From assembly GCF_042650565.1 (NCBI RefSeq), contig NZ_JBHSBH010000012.1:186001-250000 (forward strand): a stretch of 64,000 nt of DNA, given 5' to 3'. Source of the DNA: Nocardiopsis_B sediminis (lineage in GTDB: Bacteria > Actinomycetota > Actinomycetes > Streptosporangiales > Streptosporangiaceae). The notes under the pieces were generated by a model that did not search any database, was not told where the DNA came from, and was given only the letters and a program-made list of their open reading frames with translations. This document shows positions 33,307 through 41,671 of this stretch, in pieces (positions within the stretch are counted from its first letter, which is position 1; each line of letters opens with the position of its first letter). The position numbers and the translations under genes were made by a program.

Positions 33307-34065
33307 ATGGGCTCCGGTGAACTGCTGGCCGTCGGGCCCGCGCTGGGCGCGGCGATCGCGGCGGCGGTCGTGGCCGCCGCCGGTGTGTGCGCCGCCGCGG
33401 GCCTGGGGCACGGGGCCGCGGTGCTGCGCGCCGGCGGCCGGGCGGTCCTCCAGCTGGGCGCGGTGTCGCTGATCATCGCCGCGGTCCTCTCCTCCGGCCC
33501 GCTGACCCTGGGGTTCATCGCCGTCATGCTCGCGGTGGCGTCGCTGACCGCCGGGCGGCGCATCACGCCGGGGTGGAGCGGTGCGTGGGCGCTGCTCCCG
33601 ATCTGCGTGCCCGTCCTGCCCGTTGTGGGCGTCCTGGTGGCGGCGGGGCTGGCGCCGCGCACCGGCGCCGCCCTCATCCCGCTGTCGGGGATCCTCATCG
33701 GCGGCGCGCTCACCGCGACCGTCCTCGCCGGCCGCCGGGTGACCGAAGAGCTGGGCGCGCGCAGGGGGGAGGTCGAAGCCGCGCTGTCCCTGGGCCTGCT
33801 CCCGAGGGAGGCGGCCATCGAGATCGGCCGCCCGGCCGCCGCCGCGGCGCTGCTCCCCGCGCTCGACCAGACCCGCACGGTCGGCCTGGTCACCCTGCCG
33901 GGAGCGTTCGTCGGCATGCTGCTGGGCGGGGCCACCCCGTTCGAGGCCGGCGCGGTCCAGCTCTTCGTCCTGGCGGCGCTGCTCCTGGTGGAGAGCGCGG
34001 CCATCGTGATCGTCCTCGAACTGGTCGTCCGCGGCGCCTTCCCGTCCGCCTCCGGCCCGCGCTGA
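33307..34065 (+). CDS. UPF0014 / FetB-like ABC permease
   Basis: A 252-residue, ~7-TM membrane protein of the UPF0014 family, whose E. coli member FetB acts with the ATPase FetA in iron homeostasis. Diagnostic stretches are RAVLQLGAVSLIIAAVLS, VLAGRRVTEELGARRGEVEAALSLG and DQTRTVGLVTLPGAFVGMLLGGATPFEAGAVQL. No adjacent ATPase gene is seen, so either a distant ATPase serves it or it acts alone. ATG 33307 is the natural start after the TetR stop. Metal transport is inferred from the family only. Confidence 0.88.
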   Translation: MGSGELLAVGPALGAAIAAAVVAAAGVCAAAGLGHGAAVLRAGGRAVLQLGAVSLIIAAVLSSGPLTLGFIAVMLAVASLTAGRRITPGWSGAWALLPICVPVLPVVGVLVAAGLAPRTGAALIPLSGILIGGALTATVLAGRRVTEELGARRGEVEAALSLGLLPREAAIEIGRPAAAAALLPALDQTRTVGLVTLPGAFVGMLLGGATPFEAGAVQLFVLAALLLVESAAIVIVLELVVRGAFPSASGPR

Positions 34066-34293
34066 CGGCGGACGACACGGCGGAGTGCGGCGAATTCCCC
34101 TCGGGATCCGCCGCCGAATGAACGGAAGCCCCTCGACCCGTTACCGGACAGCGGCGCGCAGTGGGATTCTCCGTGGTGTTCGACGGTGCAATGCGGAGAA
34201 CACGGGTAGGGCCTTACCCGAACGGCGCCGCCGACACGCAACGCCGCGCGTCAGTGAGATGAAACACCGCCGGTGGGCCGTGTGTGCACCGTG

Positions 34294-34313
34294 CCATCAC
34301 CAAAGTGTGATGG
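34294..34313. promoter_or_regulatory. Palindromic operator upstream of lsr2
   Basis: CCATCAC-CAAAGT-GTGATGG is a perfect 7-bp inverted repeat, followed at once by ATTAAT, a plausible -10 box, about 45 bp before the lsr2 start. The binding protein is unknown; autoregulation by Lsr2 would more typically use AT-rich DNA. Confidence 0.6.
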
Positions 34314-34363
34314 ATTAATGTTCAACTGCATGGCATTCTCATGAGGAGAAGGAGGTCCGCATT

Positions 34364-34702
34364 ATGGCGCAAAAAGTTCAGGTGCTCCTCGTCGACGATG
34401 TCGACGGCGGCGAGGCCGAGGAAACCGTGTCGTTCTCGGTCGATGGAACCAACTATGAGATCGACTTGAGCGGTGTGCACGCCAAGCAGTTGCGCGAGGC
34501 GGTCGCGCCTTTCCTTAAGGCCGCGCGCAAGGCCCCGCCCAAGCAGGGGCGCGGGGCACGTGCCGCGAAGCAGCGCACGGCGCCCAACCGCGAGCGCAGT
34601 GCCGAGATCCGCGCGTGGGCGAAGGAACACGGTAAGGACGTCAGCGAGCGCGGGCGTATCCCGCAGGCGATCGTCGACGAGTTCTACGCACGCAAGCGCT
34701 GA
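34364..34702 (+). CDS. lsr2: Lsr2 nucleoid-associated protein
   Basis: A 112-residue xenogeneic silencer that binds AT-rich minor grooves and bridges DNA. The N-terminal dimerisation domain reads MAQKVQVLLVDDVDGGEAEETVSF and VDGTNYEIDLSGVHAKQLREAVAPFL; a basic linker follows; the C-terminal DNA-binding domain carries the AT-hook-like ERGRIP and ends IVDEFYARKR. GAGAAGGAGG gives a strong ribosome site. It is monocistronic, with a textbook terminator. A palindrome in the leader may control it. Lsr2 probably restrains AT-richer segments such as those at 28 kb (inference). Confidence 0.97.
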   Translation: MAQKVQVLLVDDVDGGEAEETVSFSVDGTNYEIDLSGVHAKQLREAVAPFLKAARKAPPKQGRGARAAKQRTAPNRERSAEIRAWAKEHGKDVSERGRIPQAIVDEFYARKR

Positions 34703-34725
34703 TCGCCCGCCGGAGTGAGCCGAGA

Positions 34726-34767
34726 GAGGCAGCGGCCTTCGGGCCACTGCCTCCTCGTTTTCTTTTC
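34726..34767 (+). terminator. Intrinsic terminator of lsr2
   Basis: GAGGCAGCGGCC pairs with GGCCACTGCCTC (one G-T pair) over a TTCG tetraloop, followed by the T-rich run CGTTTTCTTTT. This is the only classical U-tract terminator noticed in the window. Confidence 0.92.
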
Positions 34768-34980
34768 CGATCGGAGTCCGATACATCGGCGAAAGCCGCC
34801 GATACCCGCCCGCGGCGCACGCCTGACGCGCACGCCACCCCCTATCCCGCCCCTATCGCGAACGGTGATCCGGGTACCCCTCACGTTTTCCCGGAAATCG
34901 GGGACATTGCCGCAAGGCGTGCCGTCGCGTCCGGGTTTACCGCCGGACTCGGCCCACAGCGCGCGCCGCGCCGGTGACCG

Positions 34981-35020
34981 TGCGGAACCCCTGTGGAAGC
35001 CCTGCGGAACCCCTGTGGAA
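34981..35020 (+). repeat. Tandem 18-bp direct repeat, 22-bp period
   Basis: TGCGGAACCCCTGTGGAA occurs at 34981-34998 and again, identical, at 35003-35020. The TGTGGAA part is near the reverse complement of an actinobacterial DnaA box, and the period is two helical turns. It lies 170 bp upstream of a ParA/MinD-like gene. Confidence 0.7.
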
Positions 35021-35187
35021 AACGGGCCTTGCCGTGGAGCGCCGCGTGCCGGAGATGTACGTTTGGGGAAACGCACGCGCGTGCGGGCGATACGCCCGCC
35101 CGGCGCGGGTTCCGCTCGCCGGGCGGCCGCGGATCCGGACCCCGGCCGGGCGGTGCCCCGTTACCCTCTGAGTGAAAGTGGACGTCA

Positions 35188-36429
35188 ATGGCAGAAGGCG
35201 CAACGCGGGAGAGGGACGACGACCGGCCGGAGCCCTCTGCGGCCGGCATCGACACCCCGGGCGCGGACGATCTGACCGCGACCTTCGACCGGGCCATGAA
35301 CGCCGAGCCCGTTCCCGGGCCGCAGGACGACCCCGGCGAACCCGAACCGCTGCCCGACCTGCTCCCGTCCACGGTGACCGCGGCGGTCCCGCAGCCCGCC
35401 GCCGGCACCGATCCCGCGCCGGCCGTCCCCGCACCCGGAGCCGGCCACCCCCAGTCCCCGCCGCATGCGCTGCCCCTGGGGGCCGACGCCCTCGTGCGGT
35501 CCAAGCGCAGACCGCCCGCGGGCGGATGGCGGCGTGCGGTGCACGCGGCCACGTTCGGGCTGGTCCACCCCGGGGAGTCCCCCGCGGAGCTGCGCCGCCG
35601 CGACCTCGTGGCCACGGTGAAGATGCCGCTGGCCGGCGGGCATCACCGGGTGGCCGTGCTCAGCCTCAAGGGCGGGGTCGGCAAGACCACCACCACCGTG
35701 GCGCTCGGCTCCACCCTGGCCTCACTGCGGGGCGACCGCGTGCTGGCGGTCGACGCCAACCCCGACCGCGGCACGCTCTCCGACAAGGTCCGCCAGGAGA
35801 CCGCGGCCACCATCCGCGACCTCCTCAACGAGAAGGACCTCATCCGGCGCTACGCCGACATCCGCGGCTTCACCTCACAGGCCGCCTCGCGGCTGGAGGT
35901 ACTGGCCTCCGACCGCGACCCCGCGGTGTCCGAGGCGTTCAGCGAGACCGACTACCGCGAGGTCGCCCGCCTCCTGGAGCACTTCTACTCGATCACCCTC
36001 ACCGACTGCGGCACCGGCATGCTGCACTCGGCCATGAACGGCGTGCTCGGCCTGGCCGACCAGATCGTGCTGGTCTCCACCCCCTCGGTCGACGGCGCCC
36101 GCAGCGCCTCGGCCACCCTGGACTGGCTGGAGGCACACGACTACGCGCACCTCGCGCGGCGCGCGGTGGTGGTGCTGTCGATGGTCCAGACCAAGGGCAA
36201 GAGCGCGGTGAACGTCGAGCGCCTGGAGCAGCACTTCGCGGGCCGCTGCCGCGCGGTGGTGCGGGTCCCGTGGGACCCCCACCTGGAAGAGGGCGCCGAG
36301 GTCGAACTCGACGAACTCGCCCCCGCGACCCGGCAGGCCTACCTGGAGCTCGCCGCCACGGTCGCCGGCGCCTTCGCCGATCCGCCCCGGAGCCGGACCG
36401 TGCCCGATCCGGGGGCCGCGCACGCCTGA
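35188..36429 (+). CDS. MinD/ParA-like ATPase with long N-terminal extension
   Basis: A 413-residue P-loop ATPase. Residues ~1-110 are an acidic, Pro-rich disordered region. A conserved-looking bridge (GWRRAVHAATFGLVHPGESPAELRRRDL) precedes the deviant Walker A KGGVGKTTTTVALG (near residue 160), then VLAVDANPDRGTL (switch I/Walker A') and LTDCGTGMLHSAMNGVL. From memory, similar proteins accompany actinobacterial type VII secretion loci, but no ESX gene is in this window. A ParA role would need a ParB, also not seen. The function is therefore open: polar positioning or secretion-linked. The tandem 18-bp repeat upstream may be its regulatory site. Confidence 0.85.
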   Translation: MAEGATRERDDDRPEPSAAGIDTPGADDLTATFDRAMNAEPVPGPQDDPGEPEPLPDLLPSTVTAAVPQPAAGTDPAPAVPAPGAGHPQSPPHALPLGADALVRSKRRPPAGGWRRAVHAATFGLVHPGESPAELRRRDLVATVKMPLAGGHHRVAVLSLKGGVGKTTTTVALGSTLASLRGDRVLAVDANPDRGTLSDKVRQETAATIRDLLNEKDLIRRYADIRGFTSQAASRLEVLASDRDPAVSEAFSETDYREVARLLEHFYSITLTDCGTGMLHSAMNGVLGLADQIVLVSTPSVDGARSASATLDWLEAHDYAHLARRAVVVLSMVQTKGKSAVNVERLEQHFAGRCRAVVRVPWDPHLEEGAEVELDELAPATRQAYLELAATVAGAFADPPRSRTVPDPGAAHA

Positions 36430-36526
36430 CCGGCCGACCCGCGCGGGTCAGGCCAGGGCCTCCAGGTCGGGCTGGATGCGGTCGGGCGCCTGACATTCCT
36501 TTCCTGGGTTGCCCCGTCGGTGCCGG

Positions 36527-37753
36527 TCAGAGGCGGTCGAGCTCGTCGCGGATCGCCGCCGCGCCGATGCGGACCTCGTCGAACGAGGTGCTCAGCGGGC
36601 TCAGGCCCAAGCGCAGGCCCTCGGGCGGACGGAAGTCGGGGATGACCCCCCGCGCCCACAGCCTCTGCGTCATTTCCTGGAACGCCGGGTGGTCGATCGT
36701 GACGTGGCCGCCGCGGCGCTCGGCCTGCGCCGGGGAGCCGAGCACCACCCCGTGCTTCAGCAGCCAGGCGTCGACCAGTTCGACGGCGAACCCGGTGAGC
36801 GCCACCGACTTCGCGCGGATCGCCGCCATGCCCACCTGCTCGATGAGGGCGACGGTGTCCTGCACCGCGGCCATCCCCAGCACCGGGGGCGTACCGCTGA
36901 TCAGCCGGCGGATCCCCTGCGCCGGTGTGTACCCCTGGGCCATGGCGAACGCGTTGTCGCCGCCCATCCATCCCCAGATGGGCTGGCGGAAGGCCGCCAG
37001 GTGCAGGGCGCGCACGTAGCCGAACGCGGGGGAGCCCGGCCCGCCGTTGAGGTACTTGTAGGTGCAGCCGGCCGCGAGGTCGACGCCCCACCCGTCGAGG
37101 TCGACCGGCACGGCCCCCGCCGAGTGGCACAGGTCGAGCAGGAGCAGTGCGCCCGCGCCGTGCACGGCTTCGGCGATCGGGGGAACCTCGAGCAGGTGGC
37201 CGGAGCGGTAGGCCACATGGCTGAGCACCACGACCGCCGTGCGCTCCGACACCGCGGCGCGCACGTCGCCGGGGGTGACCCCGCTGCGGGGGTCGGGCTC
37301 GATCCAGCGGAGGGTGAGCCCCAGCTCGGCGGCGATGCCCTCGACCACGTAGCGGTCGGTCGGGAAGTTGTCGCGGTCGATGACGATCTCGGTCCGGCCG
37401 GGGCGCAGGGCCACCGCGCCCCGCACGAGCTTGTACAGCAGCACGGTCGTGGAGTCGCCGATGACCGTCTGGCCGGGCGCCGCGCCCAGCGCGGCGGCGC
37501 CCAGCCGGTCGCCGATGGTGAGCGGCAGGTCGAACCACCCCTCGTCCCAGGAGCGGATGAGGCGCGACCCCCAGGCGCCGCGGATCAGGTCGTCGACCCG
37601 CTCGGCGCTCGCCGTGAGCGGGCGCCCCAGCGAGTTGCCGTCGAGATAGGCGACCACATCAGGGGCCCGGAGGAACAGGTCGCGGTGGGCCCCCAGAGGG
37701 TCGGCGCGGTCCAGCTCGGCTGCGCGGGCCGCGAACTCTGCGTCGGACGTCAT
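36527..37753 (-). CDS. kynU: Kynureninase
   Basis: A 408-residue PLP enzyme cleaving kynurenine to anthranilate and alanine. Typical features are LDGNSLGRP near the N-terminus, HVAYRSGHLLEVPPIAE, DLCHSAGAVPVDLDGWGVDLAAGCTYKYLNGGPGSPAF with the PLP Lys in TYKYLN, and IWGWMGGDNAFAM. It is last of the leftward operon M20-MFS-kynA-kynU, 37 bp after kynA, with GGGAG before its ATG. With kynA and kynB it completes the three-step route from tryptophan to anthranilate. Confidence 0.97.
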   Translation of the reverse strand: MTSDAEFAARAAELDRADPLGAHRDLFLRAPDVVAYLDGNSLGRPLTASAERVDDLIRGAWGSRLIRSWDEGWFDLPLTIGDRLGAAALGAAPGQTVIGDSTTVLLYKLVRGAVALRPGRTEIVIDRDNFPTDRYVVEGIAAELGLTLRWIEPDPRSGVTPGDVRAAVSERTAVVVLSHVAYRSGHLLEVPPIAEAVHGAGALLLLDLCHSAGAVPVDLDGWGVDLAAGCTYKYLNGGPGSPAFGYVRALHLAAFRQPIWGWMGGDNAFAMAQGYTPAQGIRRLISGTPPVLGMAAVQDTVALIEQVGMAAIRAKSVALTGFAVELVDAWLLKHGVVLGSPAQAERRGGHVTIDHPAFQEMTQRLWARGVIPDFRPPEGLRLGLSPLSTSFDEVRIGAAAIRDELDRL

Positions 37754-37790
37754 GGCGTCGTCTCCCTGCCTTCTCGGATCGCGTGCGCGC

Positions 37791-38645
37791 TCACGTGCCG
37801 ATCACCGTGCGGACCTCCAGCAGCTCGGGGAAGAACGTCAGGTCGAGGGCCCGGCGCAGGAACCCGACCCCGCTGGAGCCGCCGGTGCCCGTCTTCATGC
37901 CGATCGTGCGGGCGACCGTGCGCATGTGCCGGAACCGCCAGAGCTGGAAGTTCTCCTCGAGGTCGACCAGCTCCTCGAACGCCTCGTAGGCGTCCCAGTT
38001 CTCGGCCGAGTTCCGGTAGACGTGGGCGATGAGGTCGATGAGCTCGGGGTTGGCGACGTAGGCCCGCGTGACGTCGCGCTCCAGCGCCGACGCCGGCACA
38101 TCGTAGCCGCGGCGCGCCAGGCAGCGCCAGAACGCGTCGTAGAGGCTCGGCTCGTCCAGCAGCGCGCCCAGCAGGCGCCGCGCCGCCGGGTCGGCGTCGA
38201 ACACCGGCAGGATGCCGGCGTTCTTGTTGCCGAGCAGGAACTCCACGGCCCGGTACTGATACGACTGGAACCCCGAGGAGCTGCCGAGGAACCCGCGGAA
38301 CTCCGCGTACTCGGTGGGGGTCAGCGTCGCCAGAACGGACCACTGCTCGGTCAGGGTCTTCTGGATGTGCTTGACGCGCGCCAGGCACTTGAGCGCCTTG
38401 CCCATGTCATCGTCGTCGAAGGCGGCGCGCGCGGCGAGGGTCTCGTGCAGGACCAGCTTGAGCCAGAGCTCGGTGGTCTGGTGCTGGACGATGAACAGCA
38501 TCTCGTCGTGGTGCTCGGGGCTGCTGACGGGTTTCTGGCAGTCGAGCAGGGTGTCGAGCGCCAGGTAGGAGCCGTAGCTCTGCCGGGCGCGGAAGTCGGT
38601 GACGATCTCCTTCTCCAGGGGGCGGGTGTTCGCCTCGACGTCCAT
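37791..38645 (-). CDS. kynA: Tryptophan 2,3-dioxygenase
   Basis: A 284-residue haem enzyme opening the indole ring of L-tryptophan to N-formylkynurenine. It has LTYGSYLAL-like YGSYLALDTLLDCQ, the substrate-site His in EMLFIVQHQTTELWLKLVLHE, GFQSYQYRAVEFLLGNKN, and the haem-ligand His in LWRFRHMRTVARTIGMKTGTGGS. Length and motifs are standard. The start at MDVEANT (38645) is chosen with GAGGAAGG upstream; the frame also runs through the transporter gene but that part is spurious. It lies between the transporter and kynU in one operon. Confidence 0.97.
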   Translation of the reverse strand: MDVEANTRPLEKEIVTDFRARQSYGSYLALDTLLDCQKPVSSPEHHDEMLFIVQHQTTELWLKLVLHETLAARAAFDDDDMGKALKCLARVKHIQKTLTEQWSVLATLTPTEYAEFRGFLGSSSGFQSYQYRAVEFLLGNKNAGILPVFDADPAARRLLGALLDEPSLYDAFWRCLARRGYDVPASALERDVTRAYVANPELIDLIAHVYRNSAENWDAYEAFEELVDLEENFQLWRFRHMRTVARTIGMKTGTGGSSGVGFLRRALDLTFFPELLEVRTVIGT

Positions 38646-38686
38646 GGCCGTGCCTTCCTCTCCGGTCGTGTCCATCGGCCGCGGGG

Positions 38687-39994
38687 TCACCTGAGCCCGT
38701 GCCACCGCACGGCGCCCAGCAGCGCGGCGATGCTCACGAACGAGACGGCGAACAGGTAGTAGCCCGGCGATACCTGCTGGCCGGTCGTTGCGATGAGGGC
38801 GGAGGCGATCGTCGGGGTGAACCCGCCGAAGGCCGCCACCGTCGTGTTGTAGCTGAACGACAGGCCCGTGGCCCGCGACTCCACCGGGAACATGTCGGCC
38901 ATCACCGACGGCAGGGCGCCGAAGTAGAGCGCCTTCAGCAGGCCGAGGATGGTCATGACGATCGCCAGCGTGGCGAAGGACGGGGCCGCGATCAGCCACA
39001 TGAACAGCGGGACCACGGAGAGCCCGATCAGGACGGCTGAGGGCAGCATGATCCGGACCCGGCCGAAGCGGTCGGAGGCCTGCCCGACGAACGGGGTGAC
39101 GAACGTGAGGATGGCGCCGGTGATCGCCAGCGCCCAGTACGACAGCGACGGCGCCAGGCCCAGCTCGCTGATGCCGAACGTCGGCAGGTACTGGAGGATG
39201 AAGTTGAGCGCGGTCGAGACCACGAGCACGCCGCCGGCCAGCAGCAGCCCGGCCCACTGGCGGCGGAACAGCCCGCCGATCGGGGAGCCCTTCTCCTCCG
39301 GGCGCGCGGCCATCGCGGGGGACTCGTCGGTGTAGCGGCGGATGACGTAGCCCACCGGCCCCACGAGCAGGCCGAACACGAACGGGACCCGCCACCCCCA
39401 CGCCATCATGGCCGGCTCCGCCAGCACCCCGGTGAGAACGGCCGCGAACCCGGCCGCCAACAGGGTCGCCAGCCCCTGGCTGGCGAACTGGAAGCTGCCG
39501 AGGAAGCCGCGGCGCGCGCCGTTCTGCTCCACGAGCAGCGACGTGGCGGCGCCGAACTCGCCCCCGGCGGCGAAGCCCTGGATGAGGCGGGCCGCGATGA
39601 TGCCCAGCGGGGCGGCCAGGCCGATGGTGTCGTAGCCCGGCATGAAGGCGATAATGGCCGTGCCCAGGACCATCAGCCGGATGGTCAGGACCAGCCCCTT
39701 CTTGCGCCCCCGGCGGTCGGCGTAGGAGCCCAGCACCAGACCGCCGAGCGGGCGGATCAGGTAGGAGACGCCGAACACGCCGAACGCCTGCACCAGCTCA
39801 ACGCCCGGGTCGTCGGCGGGGAAGAAGTTGTGCCCGATGTAGATGGCGAACAGCGCGTAGATCGCGATGTCGAACCATTCCAGGGTGTTGCCGATGGTGG
39901 CCGCCACGACGACGCGCGCGGGCATCGTCCTCGGGGCACCGGGGGCCGGGCCGCCCGGCGGCGGCGCGGAGTCGGTGTGCGGGGTTGTCGGCAT
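38687..39994 (-). CDS. MHS-family MFS transporter of the kynurenine operon
   Basis: A 435-residue, 12-TM carrier. MHS features are IGNTLEWFDIAIYALFAIYIGHNFF, RPLGGLVLGSYADRRGRKKGL and FAAGGEFGAATSLLVEQNGARRGFLGSFQF. GGAGAG sits before the ATG at 39994. It stands 41 bp upstream of kynA and downstream of the M20 peptidase, so it most probably imports tryptophan, kynurenine or a related aromatic compound, or exports anthranilate (inference). It is a distant paralogue of the MHS transporter at 30440. Confidence 0.92.
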   Translation of the reverse strand: MPTTPHTDSAPPPGGPAPGAPRTMPARVVVAATIGNTLEWFDIAIYALFAIYIGHNFFPADDPGVELVQAFGVFGVSYLIRPLGGLVLGSYADRRGRKKGLVLTIRLMVLGTAIIAFMPGYDTIGLAAPLGIIAARLIQGFAAGGEFGAATSLLVEQNGARRGFLGSFQFASQGLATLLAAGFAAVLTGVLAEPAMMAWGWRVPFVFGLLVGPVGYVIRRYTDESPAMAARPEEKGSPIGGLFRRQWAGLLLAGGVLVVSTALNFILQYLPTFGISELGLAPSLSYWALAITGAILTFVTPFVGQASDRFGRVRIMLPSAVLIGLSVVPLFMWLIAAPSFATLAIVMTILGLLKALYFGALPSVMADMFPVESRATGLSFSYNTTVAAFGGFTPTIASALIATTGQQVSPGYYLFAVSFVSIAALLGAVRWHGLR

Positions 39995-40099
39995 GGGACT
40001 CTCCAGGTCGGCGGTCCGAGCGCGTCGGGGATGGGTGGCGGGGCTCCGGCGGTGCGGCCGGGGGCGGGGGACGGTCTCCGGGGCGGGGCGCCTTCTGCG

Positions 40100-41500
40100 T
40101 CAGCGCAGCGGGTGCGGGTGGGCGGCGTCCGTGGCGCCGAGGTCGTGGAAGAGACCGGTGGCGATCTCCAGGCCCTGCCGGGCGACACCGGCGTGCAGGT
40201 GCTCGTCGGGGGCGTGCTGGAGGCAGCCGGGGTAGGAGTGCGGCAGCCAGACCGTTGGCAGGCCGAGGATGCCGGTGAAGACGTGGTTGGGCAGCGAGCC
40301 CCCGATGTTGGGCAGGACCACCGCCGTCCCCTCGCCCGTGGTGCGCTCCACCGACGCGGCCGCCCAGCGCACCCACGGGTCGGCGGGGTCGGTCCGGCTC
40401 GCGGGGAAGGACTGGGTGATGCGCGCGTCGACCATGGGGTAGCCGGCGGCGTCCAGGTGGGCGCGCAGGGCGCCGGCGAGCCCGTCGAGGTCGGTGCCGA
40501 CGACGAACCGCAGCTGCACCACCGCGCGGGCGCGGCCCGGGATCGCGTTGACCGGGTTGCCGGCGTCGCCCGCGTCCAGCGCGAGGACCTCCAGGGTGTT
40601 CCACCCGAACACGCGCTCGGCCGCGGTCAGGGAGGTGTCGCCCCAGCCCGCGTCGGGCACCGGGTCGCCGGCCGAACGGGCGACGCGCACGTCGGCGAGG
40701 GCCGCGCGGACGGAGGTGGGCAGCTCCGCGGGCAGCAGAGCGGGGCAGGTGATGACGCCGTGCCCGTCGACCAGGGTGCCGATGGCGCCGGCCAGGGTGG
40801 TGGCGGGGTTGCGCAGCAGCCCGCCCCAGTTGCCCGAGTGGTAGGCGGAGGGCCGCAGGTCGGCCTCGAGCTCGATGGTGGCGCCGCCGCGGGCGCCGAG
40901 GAACAGCGTCGGCGTCGACGCGTCGAGACGGGGGCCGTCGGAGGCGATGAGCACGTCGGCGCGCAGCTCCTCGCGGTGCGCGCGGGCGAACTCCGCGAGC
41001 CCGGGGGAGCCGGTCTCCTCGCCCGTCTCGATCAGGATCTTCAGGTTGAAGCCCAGCCGCCCGCGTTCGGCGAGGACGATGCGCAGCGCGGCGAGGTTCA
41101 CGAGGTGCTGGCCCTTGTTATCGGCCGCGCCGCGGCCGTACCAGCGGTCGCCGTCGGCCGTCAGCGTCCAGGGGTCGCGCCCCTCGCTCCACCGCCCCTC
41201 CTGGCCGTCGACGACGTCGGCGTGGCCGTAGAGGAGGACGGTCGGCAGGGCGGCGTCCTCGATCCGGGCGGCGACGAGGAACGGGCCGCCGCCGTCGACC
41301 GGGTTGGGGGCGACGGTGACCGTGCAGCCGAGTTCGCCGAGGATCGGGTCCAGCGCGTCGGTCAGGTATGCCTCAAGCGCAACGCTCCGCTCGGGCCGCT
41401 GACTCTCGGTCGGGCGCGCGACGAGCTCCGACAGCTCGGTGAAGAACCGGCCCGAATCGAAGAAGTCCCTGGCCTTCGTGATGGCGCTGCTGCGATCCAT
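40100..41500 (-). CDS. M20-family metallopeptidase (dipeptidase-like)
   Basis: A 466-residue two-zinc hydrolase. Metal ligands and catalytic residues are visible: His/Asp in LLYGHADVVDG, Asp in GRGAADNKGQH, the Glu pair in IETGEETGSPG, Asp in IASDGPR and a late His in LPHSYPGCLQHAPDEHLH. The lid/dimerisation domain lies between ~215 and 330. It is first of the kyn operon. It may release tryptophan or kynurenine from a dipeptide or N-acyl precursor, feeding the pathway (inference from position). It diverges from the LysR gene over a 171-bp control region. Confidence 0.92.
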   Translation of the reverse strand: MDRSSAITKARDFFDSGRFFTELSELVARPTESQRPERSVALEAYLTDALDPILGELGCTVTVAPNPVDGGGPFLVAARIEDAALPTVLLYGHADVVDGQEGRWSEGRDPWTLTADGDRWYGRGAADNKGQHLVNLAALRIVLAERGRLGFNLKILIETGEETGSPGLAEFARAHREELRADVLIASDGPRLDASTPTLFLGARGGATIELEADLRPSAYHSGNWGGLLRNPATTLAGAIGTLVDGHGVITCPALLPAELPTSVRAALADVRVARSAGDPVPDAGWGDTSLTAAERVFGWNTLEVLALDAGDAGNPVNAIPGRARAVVQLRFVVGTDLDGLAGALRAHLDAAGYPMVDARITQSFPASRTDPADPWVRWAAASVERTTGEGTAVVLPNIGGSLPNHVFTGILGLPTVWLPHSYPGCLQHAPDEHLHAGVARQGLEIATGLFHDLGATDAAHPHPLR

Positions 41501-41589
41501 GTGCGTCGCTTCCGGGTGCGGCTACATTTGTCGCATGAGACTAACCCCACCGGTCGGGGCGGGACCAATGCCGATTTTCGCCGCCTGCG

Positions 41590-41604
41590 TTGCCGTAAAG
41601 GCAA
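41590..41604. promoter_or_regulatory. LysR-type operator in the kyn divergent region
   Basis: TTGCCGTAAAGGCAA is a perfect dyad containing TGCC-N5-GGCA, i.e. T-N11-A, the classical LysR box. It lies 68 bp before the LysR start and ~90 bp from the M20 start, the expected place for shared control. Confidence 0.65.
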
Positions 41605-41671
41605 AGCGAAGTCACGCGGTGCCGGGGAGTACCGGGGGCGTCCCCCGCCCGTCGCCGCGCGGGGGGCGGCC

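Larger units (their letters stand above)
34703..35187. other. Intergenic region between lsr2 and the ParA/MinD-like gene
   Basis: A 485-bp gap holding the lsr2 terminator, then an unassigned stretch and an 18-bp tandem direct repeat (34981 and 35003). Short open frames here are not coding by composition. The last bases contain a GTG and AAAGTG leader to the ATPase start at 35188. Confidence 0.6.
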
